Below are positions 6,260-8,488 of a stretch of DNA of 8,488 bases, piece after piece. Source of the DNA: an uncultured Hungatella sp. (lineage in GTDB: Bacteria; Bacillota; Clostridia; Lachnospirales; Lachnospiraceae). The stretch is from NCBI GenBank assembly GCA_959018155.1, contig CAUEKH010000091.1, positions 1 through 8,488 of the forward strand, read 5' to 3'. Each line of letters starts with the position of its first letter. Within the stretch, counting starts at the first letter, position 1. A program made the position numbers and the translations under genes. The notes below the pieces were generated by a model that had not been told where the DNA came from, ran no database searches, and was given only the letters and a program-made list of their open reading frames with translations.

Positions 6260-6374
6260 CATCTGTATATCATTTTTTCCATCTGTATATCATTTTTCCA
6301 TCTATATATCATTTTCCCATCTGTATATCATTTTCCCATCTATATATCATTTTCCCATCTATATATCATTTTCT
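6260..6374. repeat. Tandem array of six 19-bp AT-rich units
   Basis: Units begin at 6260 (20 bp, one extra T), 6280, 6299, 6318, 6337 and 6356 and read CATCTRTATATCATTTTYC with R = G or A. Copies 1, 2 and 4 have G at that position; copies 3, 5 and 6 have A. A degenerate seventh copy is recognisable just left of it in the hairpin arm (CTGTGTCATTTTG, 6246-6258). There are no spacers between units. The array ends about 9 bp from the metA stop codon, so it would be the 3' untranslated part of that transcript. Apparent plus-strand reading frames with repeated Y-H-F and I-I-F residues are products of the repeat, not genes. Confidence 0.95.
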
Positions 6375-6382
6375 CTCGTATC

Positions 6383-7300
6383 TCACTCTTCCTCGTCCAG
6401 CACGTACGGCGTTGCCTGGTAAACGTAATAGTTCAGCCAGTTCGCATAAAGCGTATTCGACATATTCCTCCATGAGAGAATCGGCACGGCAAAGGGATCG
6501 TTGTTCTCGTAATAATTGCAGGGAAGTTCCGGGTCCAGACCCTTGTTTAAGTCCCTGTGGTATTCATTGTTGAGCGTCATCCGGTCGTACTCCGGATGGC
6601 CCTGGATAAATACCTGGCTTCCGTCATTTTTCATCACCAGAAGCACTCCGGCTTCCTCCGATTCCGCCAGTATCTTTAACTCCGGATGCTTTTCGATATC
6701 CGTCCTGCGCACTTCTGTATAGCGGGAATGGGGCGTCATTACATAGTCATCCATGCTGCGCACCAGCGGCACCTTGCGGTCTAAAATGCGGTGGCGGTAA
6801 ATGCCGGATAACTTCTTCTCCCTCTTATATTTGGGGATTCCATAGTGGTAATAGAGCCCCGCCTGGGCGCCCCAGCAGATATGGAGTGTGCTGGTCACGT
6901 GAGTCTTGCTCCACTCCATGATTTTCTGTAACTCTTCCCAGTAATTCACTTCCTCATATTCGAGATTCTCCACCGGCGCGCCGGTAATAATCATGCCGTC
7001 ATATTTCTTTCTTCTGATTTCATCAAAATAGACATAAAATTTGTTCAGATGGCTGGCCGACGTATTCTTCGAGGTGTGGCTCTTTAACATCAGGAAGGTG
7101 CAGTCCACCTGCAGCGGAGTGTTGGAGAGCGCCCGCAAAAGCTGGGTTTCCGTGTCCTCCTTTACCGGCATCAGATTTAAAATCAGGATTTCCAGAGGAC
7201 GGATATCCTGGCTTAAAGCCCTGTCCTCATCCATGATAAATATATTCTCTTTTTCCAGAATCGCCCTGGCGGGCAAATCTTTTTGTACTTTAATTGGCAT
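6383..7300 (-). CDS. metA: Homoserine O-acyltransferase, MetA type; predicted acetyl-CoA specific
   Basis: A 305-residue cytoplasmic enzyme that acylates homoserine, the first committed step of methionine synthesis. It matches MetA along its whole length: MPIKVQKDLPA at the start, ILILNLMPVKEDTETQ (38-53) with the conserved Lys47 region, TGAPVENLEYEEV (106-118), HICWGAQAGL with nucleophile Cys142, MTPHSRYTEV (188-197), QGHPEYD with His235 and Glu237 of the triad, and NYYVYQATPY near the end. Residue 111 is Glu. In Bacillus cereus MetA, Glu111 directs use of acetyl-CoA whereas Gly111 gives succinyl-CoA, so this is predicted to make O-acetylhomoserine. The ATG lies 2 nt after the ligA stop, with its GGGAG site inside the last ligA codons, indicating coupled translation. 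No S-box or other methionine leader precedes it. Confidence 0.96.
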   Translation of the reverse strand: MPIKVQKDLPARAILEKENIFIMDEDRALSQDIRPLEILILNLMPVKEDTETQLLRALSNTPLQVDCTFLMLKSHTSKNTSASHLNKFYVYFDEIRRKKYDGMIITGAPVENLEYEEVNYWEELQKIMEWSKTHVTSTLHICWGAQAGLYYHYGIPKYKREKKLSGIYRHRILDRKVPLVRSMDDYVMTPHSRYTEVRRTDIEKHPELKILAESEEAGVLLVMKNDGSQVFIQGHPEYDRMTLNNEYHRDLNKGLDPELPCNYYENNDPFAVPILSWRNMSNTLYANWLNYYVYQATPYVLDEEE

Positions 7301-7302
7301 AT

Positions 7303-8488
7303 TTATTCTCCCTGTTCTTCAGTTTTATCCTGTTCTTCTGCAGTTTTGTCCCGTTCTTCTGCATCGTTCTGCTCCGGCGCCTCTTCTATCAGTTTCAGGA
7401 AATCTTCTTCTGAAATAATCGGGATTCCCAGTTCTTTCGCTTTCTTATTCTTACTTGAAGAAGACATCGTATCGTTATTGATAAGATAATCTGTCTTTTT
7501 AGAAACAGAACCTGTCACTTTGCCTCCAAGGCTTTCGATCTTCTCTTTTAGTTCCTTTCGGTTTGCAAAGTGCTCTACCGTTCCGGTAATAACAAATGTC
7601 TTGTCTAAAAGGCTCTGTGCCGATTCTCCTTCTGCTGATATATTCTCCACTTCAAAATGTAAATATGGGAGTAGCTTTTCAAGGAGCTTCTGGTTATGGA
7701 TATTATCAAAGTAATCTCTTACACTTGCCGCGATCACTTCTCCGATTCCATCGATCTGTGTCATCTCTTCTACGGATGCTCCTCGGAGATTCTCTAACGA
7801 ATTGCCAAAATGACGGCATAAAAGCTTCGCATTTGAACTTCCAACGTTAAGAATTCCGATTCCATAAACAAAACGGAATAACTGTGTCTCTCTTGACTTT
7901 TCAATAGACTGTATCAAATTATTATACGACTTCTCACCAAATCCGTCCATAGCAATAATCTGCTCTTTATATTGTTCTAAAGTGTACAGGTCATTCAATT
8001 CAGACAAAAATCCCTGCTCGATCATTTTCATCAACGTTGCTTCTGACAATCCTTCAATATCCATCTCATCACGACTCACATAATGAGAAAAGAGCTTTAC
8101 TTTCTTTGCGCTACAATACGGATTCACACAGTATAACGTCTTCACATCATTCTCAATCCGCACTTCTGTCGCACCACCACAGGCAGGACAATGGGCAATC
8201 GGACTGCATGTTCCACTTCTCGTCAAATTCTCAGCGATCTGAGGAATGATCATATTTGCCTTATAAACTTTGATATGATCATTCTCTCCAAGCTCCAGTC
8301 CTTCCATAATGCTGATATTATGAAGGCTCGCGCGACTGACTGTCGTTCCCTCACGTTCCACCGGTTCAAAAACAGCAATCGGGTTAATAAGCCCTGTTCT
8401 TGACGGACTCCACTCAATGTGTAAAAGTTTTGTCGCTGCCTCCTCATCTGCCCATTTAAACGCAATAGCATTACGAGGAAACTTTGCC
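7303..8488 (-). CDS. ligA: NAD-dependent DNA ligase LigA, C-terminal part (N-terminus outside window)
   Basis: The frame is open to the window edge, showing 394 of an expected 650-670 residues; a GTG at 8361 is only an internal valine codon. In order: the end of the nucleotidyltransferase domain with the motif V lysine (KFPRNAIAFKW); the OB fold (SPSRTGLINPIAVFEPVE...TTVSRASLHN, then ANMIIPQIAENL); a four-cysteine zinc site (HCPACGG ... LYCVNPYCSAK); the helix-hairpin-helix domain (MDGFGEKSYNNL, IDGIGEVIAASV); and a C-terminal BRCT domain (LLDKTFVITGTVEHF ... SLGGKVTGSVSKKTDYLI). The enzyme seals nicks during replication and repair using NAD+. The last ~22 residues are an acidic, repetitive tail (AEERDKT, AEEQDKT, EEQGE) not part of the BRCT fold. 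The gene is more AT-rich than its neighbours. metA follows immediately. Confidence 0.97.
   Translation of the reverse strand, partial: AKFPRNAIAFKWADEEAATKLLHIEWSPSRTGLINPIAVFEPVEREGTTVSRASLHNISIMEGLELGENDHIKVYKANMIIPQIAENLTRSGTCSPIAHCPACGGATEVRIENDVKTLYCVNPYCSAKKVKLFSHYVSRDEMDIEGLSEATLMKMIEQGFLSELNDLYTLEQYKEQIIAMDGFGEKSYNNLIQSIEKSRETQLFRFVYGIGILNVGSSNAKLLCRHFGNSLENLRGASVEEMTQIDGIGEVIAASVRDYFDNIHNQKLLEKLLPYLHFEVENISAEGESAQSLLDKTFVITGTVEHFANRKELKEKIESLGGKVTGSVSKKTDYLINNDTMSSSSKNKKAKELGIPIISEEDFLKLIEEAPEQNDAEERDKTAEEQDKTEEQGE
7311..7370 (-). repeat. Short in-frame tandem repeat encoding the acidic tail of LigA
   Basis: Three imperfect units read on the plus strand as CCTGTTCTTC(TGC)AGTTTTRT: 7311-7328 (18 bp, lacking the TGC), 7329-7349 (21 bp) and 7350-7370 (21 bp, diverged). 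All lengths are multiples of three, so copy change would keep the LigA frame. The last unit abuts the ribosome site of metA. Confidence 0.75.

Noticed and set aside
6260..6374. Tandem repeats as a CRISPR array or plasmid iterons
   Set aside because: Units are 19 bp and directly abutting with no unique spacers, there are no cas genes, and there is no replication initiator or origin nearby.
6205..6573. Plus-strand open frames with repeated Y-H-F/I-I-F residues
   Set aside because: They are read-through of the 19-bp repeat in shifting frames and continue antisense into metA; low-complexity composition and no ribosome site.
7301..7302. S-box or other methionine riboswitch in front of metA
   Set aside because: Only 2 bp separate ligA and metA, so no leader can fit.
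8250..8471. Minus-strand open frame of 73 codons overlapping ligA
   Set aside because: It is a different frame from the LigA protein, whose clear homology continues unbroken to the window edge.
1..8488. Mobile element, prophage or integrase signatures
   Set aside because: No transposase, recombinase, flanking repeats or tRNA attachment site seen on either strand.

Overview
The window reads as chromosome of a low-to-mid GC, anaerobic Firmicute. A gut Lachnospiraceae (Clostridium cluster XIVa) is the best guess. This rests on the LplA/LplB/LplC-type carbohydrate transporter, a tyrosyl-tRNA synthetase under a T-box, a SigV/RsiV-type sigma/anti-sigma pair, a clostridial-type LigA, and strong AGGAGG-like ribosome sites throughout. 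The taxonomic call is inference; no marker gene fixes the genus.

Layout. 1-2409 (+): the 3' end of an ABC sugar transport operon, with the end of the extracellular binding lipoprotein, then two inner-membrane permeases. A hairpin followed by a T-rich tract sits between the binding protein and the permeases and probably sets their relative amounts. No ATPase is present, as is usual where a shared MsmX-type ATPase energises several importers. A perfect 14-bp stem lies between this operon and the convergent tyrS.

2493-4116 (-): tyrS preceded by a complete tyrosine T-box leader. The sigma-A promoter is close to consensus, a UAC specifier is visible, the antiterminator carries a UGGU bulge matching tRNA-Tyr, and an intrinsic terminator overlaps the antiterminator. 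4141-6093 (-): a tightly packed three-gene operon of ECF sigma factor, RsiV-like membrane anti-sigma factor (ATGA overlap) and a small unknown lipoprotein (4 nt apart). By family knowledge this is an envelope-stress or lysozyme-sensing module. The lipoprotein sits where other species carry peptidoglycan-modifying enzymes, and its role is unknown. No terminator is visible between this operon and the tyrS leader.

6094-6382 is non-coding. It holds a possible ECF promoter, a 13-bp perfect inverted repeat, and six tandem copies of a 19-bp AT-rich unit whose sequence is related to the hairpin arm. 6383-8488 (-): metA, with Glu at position 111 (predicting acetyl- rather than succinyl-transfer), directly downstream of ligA with a 2-nt gap. 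LigA is cut by the window end, is clearly more AT-rich than its neighbours, and ends in a small repeated acidic tail.

Most of the window is ordinary core and accessory metabolism. The least explained items are the sigV-linked lipoprotein and the 19-bp repeat array with its related hairpin. I see no mobile element, CRISPR array, tRNA or rRNA.
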